A DNA stretch of 64,000 nucleotides, taken from Carya illinoinensis. Lineage: Eukaryota; Streptophyta; Magnoliopsida; Fagales; Juglandaceae. The notes under the pieces are model-generated. The model was not told the DNA's origin. It made no database searches and worked only from the letters and a program-made list of their open reading frames with translations. The position numbers were made by a program, and so were the translations under genes. Shown here in pieces: positions 27,871 to 40,365 of the stretch. The stretch's first letter is position 1, and every line of letters starts with the position of its first letter. The DNA lies in contig NC_056756.1 in assembly GCF_018687715.1 (NCBI RefSeq), positions 36,738,480-36,802,479 on the forward strand, in the 5' to 3' direction.

Positions 27871-30800
27871 ATGGACAAAAGCTGGATGAACTTGACCGAT
27901 AGATTTCGATCGCCTGCATACGCAGAGGGGGTTAACACTTTCCTCACCCTTGCACGAAACCATTCCCGAGGAAGTGATCGCATTCGGTGTCCATGCCGTT
28001 CATGTTGTAATATGATATTCTTACCTATCTATGATGTGGAGTCTCACTTGTTCATTAAAGGGATCAATCCAAATTATACCCAGTGGATCTTTCATGGGGA
28101 GGAGGAAACCCGGAGTTTCAATGATCCCGACGATGATTGTGTTGCTGATTATGCTGACGAGTACATTGATGACATGGACCATATGTTAGATGACGTTCGG
28201 GCAAGCACATTCGTTGATGTTCCCCAAGATCATCACAATCCATTGCCAACTGGTGGATCAGTACTAGATCCTTATCCAAGTTCATCTTTTGATCAGTTAC
28301 TAGAGGATGCCCGTCGTCCACTTTTTGCTGGTTGTACAAAGTTCTCAAAACCGTCATTTATTGTGAAGTTGTTACACATTAAGACAGTCGGTGGATGGTC
28401 AATAAAGTCCTTTGATATGCTAATTAACCTATTGATGTCTGCATTTCCTGATGCTGAATTGCCAAATTCATATGTGGAGTCAAGGTCATTGGTTAGGGGT
28501 TTGGGTTTCAATTACCACAAAATTCATGCATGTCCCAATGACTGCATCTTATTCTGGAAGGAAAATTCAGATCTTAATGAATGTCCTATTTGTAAGGCTT
28601 CAAGGTGGATGCCTAATACACACAGGACACGTCTTATACCCAAAAAGGTTTTGCGGCATTTTCCTTTGAAGCCAAGATTGCAACATCTCTTCATGTCTGC
28701 ACAGATAGCTGGAGATATGAGATGGCATAAAGAGCATCAGCCAAATGACAATGCTAGTATGAGACATCCTGCAGACTCAGAGTCATGGAAGAGATTTGAT
28801 GATGAACATAGTTGGTTTGTTCAGGATGCTCGCAATGTAAGGCTTGGTTTGGCAAGTGACGGTTTCAATCCCTTCAACAATATGGCTAAACCGTATAGCA
28901 TTTGGCCAGTAATCTTGGTTCCGTATAACTTGCCACCGTGGTTGTGTATGAAGGACCAATTCTTTATGACATCCCTCATTATTCCAGGGCCAAAATCTGC
29001 AGGTAATGATATTGATGTTTACTTGCAACCGTTAGTTGATGAGCTGCTTGAATTTTGGGAACATGGGGTACCTACGTATGATGCCTCCACAAAGGAAACA
29101 TTCAAGTTGCATGCTGTTTTAATGTGGACAATCAATGACTTTCCAACGTATGGGAATCTTTCTGGTTGGTCAACAAAGGTAAAATTGGCATGTCCATCTT
29201 GTAACGAAGGCACAGACTCCAATTGGTTGACGTATGGCCAAAAATTTTGTTACATGGGACATCGGCGTTTCTTGCCACAAGATTACATGTGGAGATTGAG
29301 AAAACATTTGTTCAATGGTAAAGAAGATTATCGCATACCACCAAGAGTTTTAGAAGGAGCTGATATTGTAGCTCAACTACAGATGCTTGGGGATGTGCAA
29401 TTTGGTAAATCTCGTCGAAAAAGGAAGCGCACTACTGAAGAGTTGAACTGGACTAAGTATAGCATTTTCTTTAAGCTACTGTATTGGTCAACCCTGCATC
29501 TTCGACATAATCTAGATGTCATGCATATTGAAAAGAATATATTCGATAACATATTCTATACTTTAATGAACATCCCTGGTAGAACTAAGGATAATATCAA
29601 TTCTCGACGTGACCTGGAGATCTTGGGCTTTAGAAAAGAATTACATTTGAAGTATGAAGGTGAACGTGTTACAATGCCACATGCATTGTACACATTACCA
29701 GGATATGAAAAGAAGAAATTTTGTGAATGGTTGGCTGATGTGAAATTCCCAGATGGATTTGCTTCGAACATCTCGCATTGTGTTTCAGTACGTGATTGCA
29801 AAATCTCAGGATTGAAAAGCCATGACTGTCATGTTTTCATGCAAAGACTACTTCCTATTGCCGTTGCGGGGTTTTTACGGACTGATATTGCCTTGCCTTT
29901 GATTGAACTGTGCACGTTCTTTAAGGAGTTGTGTGCTCGAACCTTGGATGTTAGCCGACTATCCCAGCTCCAAACTGATATCGTCACAACTCTTTGCAAA
30001 TTGGAGATGATATTTCCTCCATCTTTTTTCGATGTCATGGTCCACTTAGCTGTCCACTTACCCCGTGAGGCCATACTTGGGGGTCCAGTACAATACAGGT
30101 GGATGTATCCATTTGAGAGGTATCTCGGCAAGTTCAAGCGGTATGTTAAGAATAAAGCCCGCCCAGAAGGCTCAATAGCCGAAGCCTACATTCACATCGA
30201 ATGCTTGACTTTTTGCTCAATGTATCTCCAAGATATTGAGATGAAGTTTACTCGAACGGACCGCAACATTGATGGTGGAGATCCCGAGAATATAGATGGA
30301 TTCAAAATTTTCAACCAGAAAGTTCGTCCTATGGGTATAGCTTCCAACTTTCAATTATCAGATAAACTTCTAACAGAAGCAACCTGGTACGTCCTCAACA
30401 ACTGCGCTAAGATTGGTCCCTACCTAGAGTAAGCATCCATTATCTCTCATATTCAAACGTTCTTTTATGATTTTATGGAGCAACCCATTTATGTTGTATG
30501 TCCATAGGAAGTAACTTAGGTATAAAGCTGAACGATTTTGCATACGCCTAATGCAGGGAGCACTATGAAAAATGTAAAGCGCATAGCCCAAATTGTGTCG
30601 ATCGAACACATCAAACTGAGTTCCCAGCTTGGTTGAAGAAACGTGTAAGTTAGCTTGCTGCCTCCCTAGTTAGATGAACTTGGGCCTTTTTTCCCACTGT
30701 TCAAGAAACTATAAGTAATGACTATTTTTCAATATTGTTATAGGTTCAAGACCAGCGTATAACCAACCCACTTGATGTGACAGCTGATCTGTATGCGTTA

Positions 30801-31541
30801 GCTTGCGGGCCTGAACGGAACGTTGCATCATATGTTGCGTGCATTATAAATGGCAAAAGGTTCCATACGAGACAACGTGAATTTCGGCGGCGGACACAAA
30901 ATTCAGGGGTGTTGGTAATTGGGGATGAAAGTACTAATAATGTTGACTTCTATGGTGTTATTACTGATATCATGGAGTTACACTACATGAGTTGGCGTCG
31001 GGTGTACTTGTTCATGTGTGATTGGTTTGACGTGGGTGATACAAGACGAGGGGTACGAGTTGATAACCATATGACCAGTATCAACATGGACAGGACTTGG
31101 TATAAGGATGAACCATTTGTGTTGGCATGCCAGGCTTCCCAGTGTTTCTACATTAGAGATATAAGGGCGAAAGGGAGATGGTTTGTGGTGCAGAAGTACA
31201 TGAATAGGAATGTATACGACATTCCACCAGTCCCGAGGGTGTTAGGAGATATTGATGGATCATCAAGTGATGATGATGTCTATCAAGAAAATGAGGCATC
31301 ATATGATTATGAACCATTACAGTGTGAAGAATGTCCAATGTCCACTCCATTGAATAGGAATGATGTCGAACCTATGTTCATTGATGCACAAGAAGTGACC
31401 AGTCCGGCTGGTCAAAACATATGTGTAACAGACTTTATTGACGATGACATGATTGCTTCTGGTTCCGGCTATGCTTCTGATGATGGGGAATATTTAGATG
31501 AGGATGACCTATCCACAGACGACGAGTCTAGGTCATCTTAG
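27871..31541 (+). CDS. TNPD-type CACTA transposase (Transposase_21, DUF4218, DUF4216), 3 exons
   Basis: This is the catalytic transposase of CACTA element C, expected to cut at the terminal inverted repeats in the nucleus. Inferred exons are 27871-30428, 30557-30644 and 30744-31541. All junctions are GT...AG and the joined 3444 bases are open (1147 aa). In order: an N-terminal transposase-associated zinc domain (residues 3-76, MDKSWMNL...CPCRSCC); the Transposase_21 core (about 270-560), with IWPVILVPYNLPPWLCMK, NDFPTYGNLSGWS, CPSCNEGT and HNLDVMHIEKNIFDNI; DUF4218 (about 640-790), with HDCHVFMQRLLP and YPFERYLGKFKRYVKNKARP; and DUF4216 in exon 3 (YGVITDIMEL...RRVYLFMCDWFDV). The tail is acidic. 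Length and domain order are those of a full-length TNPD. An acceptor sits directly before the ATG, implying a spliced leader. I see no disabling change. Confidence 0.93.
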
Positions 31542-32241
31542 ACAAGCAGCCCATTTGTTGACGCACTTTCTTGCCATCGTTTATCTTAGACATAAAGAGT
31601 ATGTGAATATTATATATAACAAAGAAAAACATTTGACATATGTTCGTTTCAACAAGGGGCAACAGTTAGTTTTACTTGAGAAATTTGGGTCAAGTAATGA
31701 AGCATTTCTTAATCAATGTATTGTTCAATCTATATATCTTGAATGCCCCCATTATGCATATAGTTGTAATGATAGCTAATCCCGGTGTGCAAATTGGTTG
31801 GCTCTATTTATCCATATTGACTCATACATTGGTTGGGAACATTTGACAATTTTAACTGGAAAAAGTGTTGTTAAAACTCAATGAGCTTGTGATGTCTAAG
31901 TTCAAAATTAGGAGTTAACATTAACTATACATATGATATTTTTGGTTTTGATGATTAAGTACTTGATAAAACCAGGTATTCCACCTAGATGTTTGCATGC
32001 ATGCTGTTCTTATTTCATCATTTGGGGAAAAAAAGAAAGACCATGAATAAGTGAATGCATCACTACCTTGATAATGTTAGAAATATAAAGGGGTTGATAT
32101 ATAGGTGTATTGCACAAAAAATCCTACAATCATCTGCAGTAGAGTTTAGTCAAATAATAACTGGGTATTCGAGTTATGTTTTTCATATATATGTTTGTGC
32201 TATGATTTATATTTATTGAGTAACACATATTTGTTACTCAA
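31542..32241 (+). other. Spacer between TNPD and TNPA-like genes
   Basis: About 700 AT-rich bases hold the TNPD 3' UTR and probably the start of the TNPA-like transcript. In maize En/Spm both proteins come from one alternatively spliced transcript; whether that holds here cannot be read from the sequence. Confidence 0.5.
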
Positions 32242-34192
32242 ATGGTGGGTCGTACGAATGCAGGTTTTGCGATGGGAGAAAGTGCTCGAGGAAGAGGGTA
32301 TAGACGAGGTATTCGTGCAAGACGATTTGCACCTTACCAGAGTAGAATGCGGGGACCACGAGGAGCAAAAATCGCTTCATACCACAGCCACTCAGAGGCT
32401 GATCAATCAGGTTCAGATGACTCAACGCAACCTCCCAGTCATCCATGGGAGCCACCATGTCCCAATCCATTGCCCCCACCTGAGCCGATTAGAGAACCCC
32501 CACCTGAGACGCGTAGAGCACCCTCACCTGTAAGAGAACCCCCACCTAACGGAGACAATACCGGTACAATAATTATTGTGGTTCTTTTCTCAAAATATTA
32601 CTCATATAAGTGTACATAAAAAAGTTTTTATATTCAGACTTATACTGAATTTTTGTTTGCTGAAAATACAAATTTGACTATCCCCACGATGCCCAACGCA
32701 AACGAAGAACAGCCCAAACGGAGACGTGGGCCAGCTAAGTGTCTTGAGTTCGAGAAGTTGAGAAAGTATGGCCCCGTGATTTTGAAGATCAATGACGGTG
32801 AAACAGCACCGTGCTGTTCGAACGCAACGATGTTCACGGCATGGGTAACACAACTAATAAAACAGAATTGCGACATGAGCTATGCAAGATGGACTAATGT
32901 GCCGCAGGCACAGAAGGACGAGTTGATTGACCGTGTCAGAGTAAGAGATATTGCCTTTTAGTTTGAGAAAAGGTAGTGGGTGTACACAACACAAGTTCAA
33001 AATAACGTGGATGTTCATCCATGCAGGGTGACTTCGTTTTAGATTGGGATCGGGAGAATCATAGACTGGCCATCAGGAAGCAGTTGCGTAAGCGGTTCAA
33101 TGCATTCCACCATGAATTACACAAAAAGTATGAATCATACGGTAGTCACGAGGAAGCATTGGCTGCTGGGAGTACGATGGTTGGCTTGGAAGTCTGGGCT
33201 AAGTTGTGTGAGAGGTGGGGAACCGAGGAATTCAAGGTATATATTAGTTAAAGATATATCAATCTGTTAGAATGTAATTAGTCTATCCTTAGTGTGCAAT
33301 TTGTGTAAGCTGATATTGGGTGTCACGTAATGCAGAAAATTGCAAGACAAAATCGAGAGAATAGAAAGGTGCAAACCATTAACCACACTGCAGGCCGCAA
33401 ATCTTTTGTTAGGCTAATGGAGGAGAAGGTATAGTCTATTAGCTGATTTCACATTGGTCATGGTGTGGTTTGACCATAGTAGGGGTCCTCGTCTTGATTG
33501 GTCGTTCCTTTTGAATAAATATGCTGTAATATTTAATGTAACTGATAGAACGTCTTACCTGCTACAATCATGGACATTTGTAGCGGGCTACTTCTGCGAA
33601 TTTGGTGGAGTTCTATAAGGAGAGTCACTGGTCAAAGAAGAATGGTAAATTTGTCACCGCAGCAACTGAAAACACTTATGTGAGTATATGTATTTCTTGC
33701 TATTGTTTGTTGCATCAAGGATGGTACGACCATTTATCGTTGAAACTGTAAGGATCACCTCTCAAACCTTGGTATTAACAAAACCCATTTTAAATATTAC
33801 ACGTGCAAAATGAGATGGTCAGGAAGATGGATGGTCTAGAGCCTGAGCAACGCAACGATGAGGCAGCAGCAAGTGTATTTAGAGAGGTGCTTGGGCATAG
33901 ACCAGGATACGTGAGGGGGCTAGGAGAGATGGTCATTCCGGAGTCGACAAGACAACGAAACACCCAAAAAGAAAGAGAGTATCAAGCCTTAATTGAAAAA
34001 CACAAGACAGATGCTAAGAATTACAAGAAAGATGCTGACCATTACAAGATGAAGCTTGATGAAGTGATGGGTCAAATGCAAGTTCTTCTTGAGAGGCAAA
34101 ATGCTACTGATGCTTTGATGCAATCATTTTTTCGGAATTTCCAAAGTAACCCTGAGTCTCTCCAAGCTATCCAGTCTCGTGGAGAGACTTAG
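32242..34192 (+). CDS. TNPA-like CACTA accessory protein (plant transposase Ptta/En/Spm type), 6 exons
   Basis: This is the second gene of element C, probably the subterminal DNA-binding partner of TNPD. Inferred exons, all phase 0, are 32242-32529, 32638-32940, 33027-33236, 33336-33428, 33584-33679 and 33815-34192. Together they are 1368 open bases (455 aa). The N-terminus is Arg/Gly- then Pro-rich (REPPPETRRAPSP). The middle holds KRRRGPAK...RKYGPVILKIN and W..VPQAQKDELIDRVR, then FVLDWDRENH. The Ptta/En/Spm region has GRKSFVRLMEE, FYKESHW and HRPGYVRGLGEMVIP. A coiled coil rich in Lys/Asp follows (EREYQALIEKHKTDAKNYKK). For exon 6 the expected acceptor is GCAA where GCAG is normal; the AG of GAG 6 bases later keeps the frame. 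The ATG at 32242 is the first in the frame of exon 1, so an upstream exon is possible. Confidence 0.85.
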
Positions 34193-35305
34193 TGAGCATG
34201 CTAGTAGTCTATTTTGAATATTTTGGGCATATTTTTGGTCGTGGGAGATGGTGGGTGGCCAAATTATAAATGAAAACATTTATATATATAAATGGCTTTA
34301 AAGAGGATTATTTTTGAGTTGTGGTTATTGTGGGAGGCATTTGGGCAGTGGGGGGATTTTTTGTGTACGGAATTTTCTGCTTGAATGTGGGCTTTACTAG
34401 AATTGTAGCAGCTTGAACAGCCATGAAGAGAAGGTTCTTATTATCCGTGCAGGAGATGAAGACTCTATAGAAGTTATGTAATTGCTTGATCCCTTCTCAT
34501 ACTTTTAATTTACACAACAATTGTGCCTATTCCCACTATAGTTATTGTGGTTATATTTATATTACATTTTATGATAAACTAACAGGCTGTATGAAACCGT
34601 TCAAACAATTGCAGGAGCTGTTATTATTGATGGAGTAGTTGGACCGCCATCATGGATGCACACCAGCTTAATGTGGGTGACCATTTGCTTTCATCTATAA
34701 TCAATCATTCTGATGCTTGTTCATAAGCTTGGTGTGTTGTTATGTTTCTATGATATGTTGAACAATGATGCCTAGGTTTCAGATAAATCCTAAGTTTGGA
34801 CAGTTTATGTTTCTAGCATTCAAGTTAAGGGTCATAGAAAAACATGTTACTAATATTTGCGAATCCAGTAAAGAAAGGAAAAAACATACAGCTGATCACC
34901 CATAATTATTAGTTCCCTGGAAACTGTACTGTTTGTTTCCCAAAACACAAGTCCTAGAGTGCCTTATGGATACTTCCCACATTTTCTCAGACATTCCAGG
35001 ACCCAAAAACTGTTCCAAAAACAGTAAATAGAAAAATAATGAAAATGTTTTAGAATTATGTGGAAGTAGGAATTAAGATTAATATTCCGAGTTTTTGCAT
35101 ATTTTTAGTAACCTCTGTTTTCATATAAATGCTTGATATAAAAACCATTTATATATATACATTGTGGAGGTACCTCTCTAAGCCTTTGATTGTCGACAAC
35201 AGACAACAGGATTAGAAATCTTGAACTATGGTAAGGCCTTGAGAGCTCAGCTTCTCATGGAACTTGCCATGTCTTCCAATCTTCTCTAGACGCAGAACTT
35301 CGTCC

Positions 35306-35345
35306 TCCAACATTGGTGGATGATTAATCATCCACCAATGTTGGA
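35306..35345. repeat. 40-bp perfect palindrome
   Basis: The arm TCCAACATTGGTGGATGATT is followed at once by its reverse complement, with no loop. Immediately after comes a further TGGATGATTAAT copy. It lies in non-coding DNA of element C. Confidence 0.95.
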
Positions 35346-37242
35346 TGATTAATATATATATATGACCAACAAATTTAAGTAGTCAGTCATGAACACCGCT
35401 TGCAAGTAGAAGGACTCTACATGTGGACAATTGACCAGTACACTCAGGCCAGGTTAGACTAGAAGTAGCTGTTCCATTTTTCTCCACATTCAATTGAGAC
35501 TTAAGATGCATTTAGCTGTTTGGTTTGATAGATGTGAAATATCTTAAGAGGTAATATTAAAGGCTTTGAGGATAACGTATAAGGACGAGCTTTTATAACA
35601 TAATTTCTGTGGTTGAGTAATTTATTTGCTGGACAATTTCATTAGCATGTCGATCATCCCTACCTATTGTGCAGGTAGACTGTATAAACAAACTTATAAC
35701 TGATATGTGGGCCACTGGTCATCAATAGCATCATAAGGCTGGAAATAAGATCCAGCCCCTTGGGCTCTGTTTAATGTTATTGTATACAGAGTTATATATG
35801 CATGCTCTCTATAGGTTATTTTTTTTTTTTCCTTTTAAGCCTGCAATTACAAAGTAAATCAGAGTGTACTCGGTTTTGGGTTTTTTTTACCAGAATTCAA
35901 CCACATAATCCTCTGTTTCTCACCAATGGGTCTTTATGATATTTTTGCTAAATGCCAATGGATCAGACCCAGAGAAGTGAATTTGGGGGGGCTGAATGTG
36001 GGTGAAAACTTACATGTGTGCAAGTTTGTGTTATGTTTGTATGCATATGTGTTGCTGATTTTGTTGATAATAGTAAAAAATATATACTATAACCCTAATT
36101 TCTTAATATATTCATTTAATGTATGACAGAAGATTATAAATCAAACTTTAAATTTAAGGTAGAACTCTACAGATGCACACAAAATGACGCATATGTTATT
36201 TCCAATCATTTTTGGGATCTTACCTAAACTGATGGATCAGATTTATTAATACTTTTATGGGTTATTGGTTTACACTTAATTGCAATGTAAGATGAAGAAT
36301 TATGTTGTAAAAAATGTTAGCATCTCACCAAATGCAGATTAAATTATCATTTAAGTTTTCATATTTTGTTGGAGACTTTTAGATTAAATAGACAGTTTGT
36401 TTTCAGCATGTATTATTAGGGTTCAGTGAAGGACTATTCTTAGTGTTTATAGTCAGAATATGGTATAAGTTAAGCAGTATCGTGCATGACAAGTCAAAAC
36501 CTATTCATTCACAGATTGTTTGATGCGGCAGCAGCAGAAATTTTGGTATTAACAAACATAGTAAGGTGCCTTAAGATCCACCAACATCACATAAACATTT
36601 TGATTATCTAAGTTATCTACAATAATAATATTGGATGCACGCCAGAAACATGGCATGCACATTGAATGAATCTTCAAGTAACTTGGTTTTGCAAGTCAAT
36701 TGGGTTGTAAAATGGTCATTTGGTCGTATACCTCAATGAGTATGTCCTTATATGCATGTAGATTGAAACTAGTAGAATAAGCCATGTCCATGGAAAAAAT
36801 ACCCACTTGCAGAAATAACATGACAATGAAAAAACAAAGCCACATACAACTAAATGAAATGAAAATACTGTAAGAGGATTAGCAATCCATGGCAAGACAT
36901 AAACAAACCTCTTTTTCCTTCCATCGCTCATAAGCCACCTGTTGACTTAAATTAACAGCAGTATGGTGTCATTTGCTCTATTACATGTTTATATCAACAG
37001 GGCTTGTTTACTTTCTAGCTATGGGAATTGTGATTGTCTAGCCATTATGCTACTCAATATTAATGCATGGAGAAAGGAACTGTAACCTGACTTTAGATTC
37101 AATCTTTTGGTTTGTTTGTACCATTATTGCAAAAGCTTAAGAGTTGTCCCAGTAAGTAGTATTAGGATATAAATTATGGTGTAAAATGTACTTAGGCCTT
37201 GCTGTGCAGGAAATATTTTCCTGGGTGAAGGAAAATAGATAG

Positions 37243-37345
37243 CTGTGCAGGTGTATTGCCATACAGCAAAATAGATTGTTGTTCTGTGCAGGTGTATTGC
37301 CATACAGCAAAATAGAGACCTTAGCTGTGCAGGTGTATTTACTAG
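37243..37345. repeat. Tandem repeat, 41-bp period, about 2.5 copies
   Basis: Units begin CTGTGCAGGTGTATT at 37243, 37284 and 37325. The first two continue into GCCATACAGCAAAATAGA, and the third breaks off after the first part. It is non-coding. Confidence 0.9.
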
Positions 37346-38521
37346 AACGATTTGGGTTCAGCAGTGTAGAAGAAAAATTGATTGCAAATGAAATCAATGC
37401 TGAAGATAATCAACATAGCTAATTTTAACATAAATCTGTACAGCTATACTGTTAAAATGTGAGTACTGCATGTATACACATGTAATTGCTTGTAGATTAA
37501 AAATTAGTTTCAGATGCATATATATATACATAGACTGGTTGTAAATCACAACCAAAGTATATAGAACTTGGGTGAAGTATCATACACATCATCTTTACAG
37601 TCTATGTAATTACAGGAAGCTTTATAAGCCAAAATTGCTATGGGCATTGTGAAGAGTGTTTTGCCTTCAATGACAGTTTAGACATTGATGACAGGGTGTT
37701 GTTTAGCATACTTTATGTTTGCCATTAAATTATTTGGCGATGATGAAGGAACATTAAAGTTAGTTTTCAAATAAAATCCATTTTTTTGTTTAAATGGAAT
37801 GTTTGCTCTGAATAAATTAATCGGTTTAAGTAACATAGCTATTGACATTCATTGACAGTTAGGGGTTGGAGAGATTGAAAGGCGGATAAAATGATTAGAG
37901 GATGAATCATCCCCCACATGATGCAGACGTGTTGAAGCTGTTCTACCCATGCCACGAAGCTCAGGTGCCCATTATACTATAGATGACATGAAGTAATTTT
38001 AGTCTATAGAGGAGCATTTCAGTTGGGAAATTCTGGATTTCATGTGTTTTAATCAAATGTGTAGTTTGTAAGTTGTAGGAAGAAATTGGTCCACCCGCAA
38101 TGTATATAGCCCAAAACTAATGTGAATTTCCCACTGGGTTTAGAAGTATGAATGTGAATGATTTATAATATTCGATCAAAATGTTAGATTTATAATGAAA
38201 GTGCAAGCAGATTTTCCATAAATGTTTCCTATTTCTTAATTAGGTGTTTGATTTGCTATAAGTGCTATATAAATAGGTGTGATCGTTTCATGTATGATCT
38301 TGGAAACTTGTGGTGATGCAGATGAATTAACATGCATTAAATGACTGAAATTATTGAAGTTAAATAGTTATTTGATTATTTCGGGCCAAGTCAAGAATTG
38401 ATGTCTGCATGTGGTTAGTGATTGACATGAACAGGATAAATAAGAAACATATTTCAGATCACATATGTCTGCATTAATGATGGTTATTTATATAAAACCA
38501 GCATAACAAGCGGCATCCGAA

Positions 38522-38545
38522 AAAAAAAAAGAAAAAAAAAAAAAA
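38522..38545. repeat. A-rich run before the right subterminal array
   Basis: Two A-runs with single interruptions, directly before the dense CAGC/GCTG array. A simple repeat. Confidence 0.85.
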
Positions 38546-38564
38546 CCTCAATAAATTCTATTCC

Positions 38565-39823
38565 AGCGATATTTTTAGTATCCGCAACGATTGATAATGC
38601 TGGAATAATACTTTAACAACAGTTCGTAAAATGATGGTAACCACATGTGCAACACTTTATCCAATTCCAGCGCTTTTCTGTTCTATTATCAGCATCTTTC
38701 CTACGCTGCAACATTATATTTGCAACACATTTTTAAAAACATCGCTGCAATTGAGCCAATTAACTGCAGCACTTCTATCATCAATCACTGCAATTTTATA
38801 TTAATTACAGCAATTTTTAAAAAAATCGCTGCAAGTATATCAATTAATACCAGCACTTTTTAAATAAATCGCTGGAATAGATAGTTTAATTGCAGCATTT
38901 TTGTGCTGAAACCGCTGCAATTACAACAATCAATTCCAGCACTTTGTAAATAACTCGCTGGAAGAGATAGTTTAATTGCAGCAGTTTTGTAATAAATCGC
39001 TGTAATTCAAAAATCAATTCCAGCACTTTTTATGATAATTGCTGGAAATAAAGCTTTAATTGCAGCAGTTTTAAAAGGAATCGCTGCAATTAAACTATCA
39101 ATTCCAGGAGTTTCTAAGTTAATCGCTGGACATTCAGGTTTAATTCTAGCACTTTTTAAGCGAATTCCAGCGCTTCTTAATGCTGCTATTTCGCTTTAAC
39201 AACGATTTTCCATAGAGCGATGACGACAATTGCAACAGTTTAAATTCATTGCAGCGCTTTTCATTTTTATTCCGGCATCTACAGTACACTAGAATCTCTT
39301 ATTTCCAACACTTTTGAAATATATCGCTGTAATATCCAATTTTTTTGCAGCGATTAGTAAGTAATTACAACGCTTCAATCTGCTGGAGTTATACTTTAAC
39401 AACGATTTTCGATAGTTGGCTGATAACAGTTACAACAGTTTTTTGTAAAATTGCAGCGATTTGGGATATATTTTCAACATTCGTAGAACGCTGGAAAAAG
39501 GAAATTGCAACAATTTTAAAAAACTTCGCTGGAAATATAATTATTTATTGCAGCGATTTTGGTATAATTTGCAAGGATTTCTGAGTGCTGTAATTAATTT
39601 TTCTCAGCGTTATATCTTTATTTCGCAGTGGATAATTACAACGCTTTTGGACGTACTACCAAGGAAAAAAAATCGCTGCTAATAGGAGTTAATGCAGTGG
39701 AATTTTTTTTATCGCTATTTGAGGCAAAAAAGACGCTATAATAACGGCAATCGTGCAAGGAAGTTAAAAACACTGGAATTGAGTATATGCAGCAGTTTAG
39801 ACGCTTATTTGCAACGAGTTTAA
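38565..39823. repeat. Right subterminal array of element C (alternating inverted modules)
   Basis: About 1.26 kb is filled with short motifs: CCAGCA/CGCTGG and GCAGCA/CGCTGC, plus GCAACG and AACGATT variants. In 38849-39130 the motifs form alternating hairpin-like modules. One kind is CCAGC-N~20-GCTGG (starts near 38849, 38935, 39020, 39103) and the other GCAGC-N~20-GCTGC (near 38891, 38977, 39061), giving a dimer period of about 85 bp. Elsewhere the order is looser. Subterminal motifs of En/Spm bind TNPA; that role is inferred here. The array is about five times longer than the left one. Confidence 0.85.
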
Positions 39824-39853
39824 GCGCTGCAGAAACCCTAATTTCTTGTAGTG
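39824..39853 (-). repeat. Right terminal inverted repeat of CACTA element C
   Basis: It ends ATTTCTTGTAGTG followed by GGT, the direct repeat of the triplet before the left end. Confidence 0.93.
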
Positions 39854-39856
39854 GGT

Positions 39857-40365
39857 CAAGCTAGCCTTCAATACACACATACCTATATAAATTTTCAAAA
39901 ATATGTAATGACGACGCTTCAAATACAGTAATCAGTACCTGTACGAGGACATCAAACTCAGCAACCACAAATCATTCGACATAATAACGATCCCTGATCA
40001 TGAATCAATTTATGAACAGAAATTACTGAATATTTAGAGAGAAGGATCATCTATATATATATAATAGATATATGACACCACGGCACTTGAGAATTATTTT
40101 AGAATTCAGAGAATTAAGCTACTTTCACCAATCTTTGCTACCCAAAATCAAATTGCCATCGAGGTATCCCATAATTTTTTTTCTTATTTATTATCACTTA
40201 GTGTCCTTAGTTGCAGCAAGTATTATTATCCTACAGCTTGATGTTCATGAATGGTTTTTTTCTTATATATCATTGATGACTTGATGTTCATGAATGGTTT
40301 TTGTTATCCTACAGCTTGTATAAGTGATCAAATTAACCAGGACAAGTACTTTTGATTCCAAGCCG
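39857..40365. other. Spacer between CACTA element C and the WOX exon
   Basis: About 0.5 kb of AT-rich host-like DNA with no ORF bearing a known motif. A short direct repeat, TTGATGTTCATGAATGG, occurs near 40239 and 40282. The WOX promoter or an upstream exon could lie here, or left of element C near 18.1-18.4 kb, since the transposon splits this locus. Confidence 0.45.

Larger units (their letters stand above)
34193..38564 (+). other. 3' non-coding region of element C
   Basis: These 4.4 kb lie between the TNPA-like stop codon and the right subterminal array and contain no gene that I recognise. They hold a 40-bp perfect palindrome (35306-35345), a 41-bp-period tandem repeat (about 37243-37340) and AT-rich filler. 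Confidence 0.55.
18408..39853 (+). mobile_element. CACTA (En/Spm) transposon C, 21.4 kb, complete with both genes open
   Basis: The left end CACTACAAGAAATCAGGG and the right end CCCTAATTTCTTGTAGTG are inverted repeats. About 28 of the first 30 positions match, extending through GCAGCGC. The triplet GGT flanks both ends (18405-18407 and 39854-39856), the 3-bp duplication typical of CACTA elements. Inside, in order, are: a left subterminal motif region (about 18430-18680), a leader-like exon (about 18700-19158), an 8.7-kb presumed intron, TNPD (27871-31541), the TNPA-like gene (32242-34192), 4.3 kb of non-coding DNA, and a 1.3-kb right subterminal array. No coding remnant of another element was noticed inside. 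Intact ends plus two open genes suggest relatively recent activity. This is a large example of the superfamily. Confidence 0.93.
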
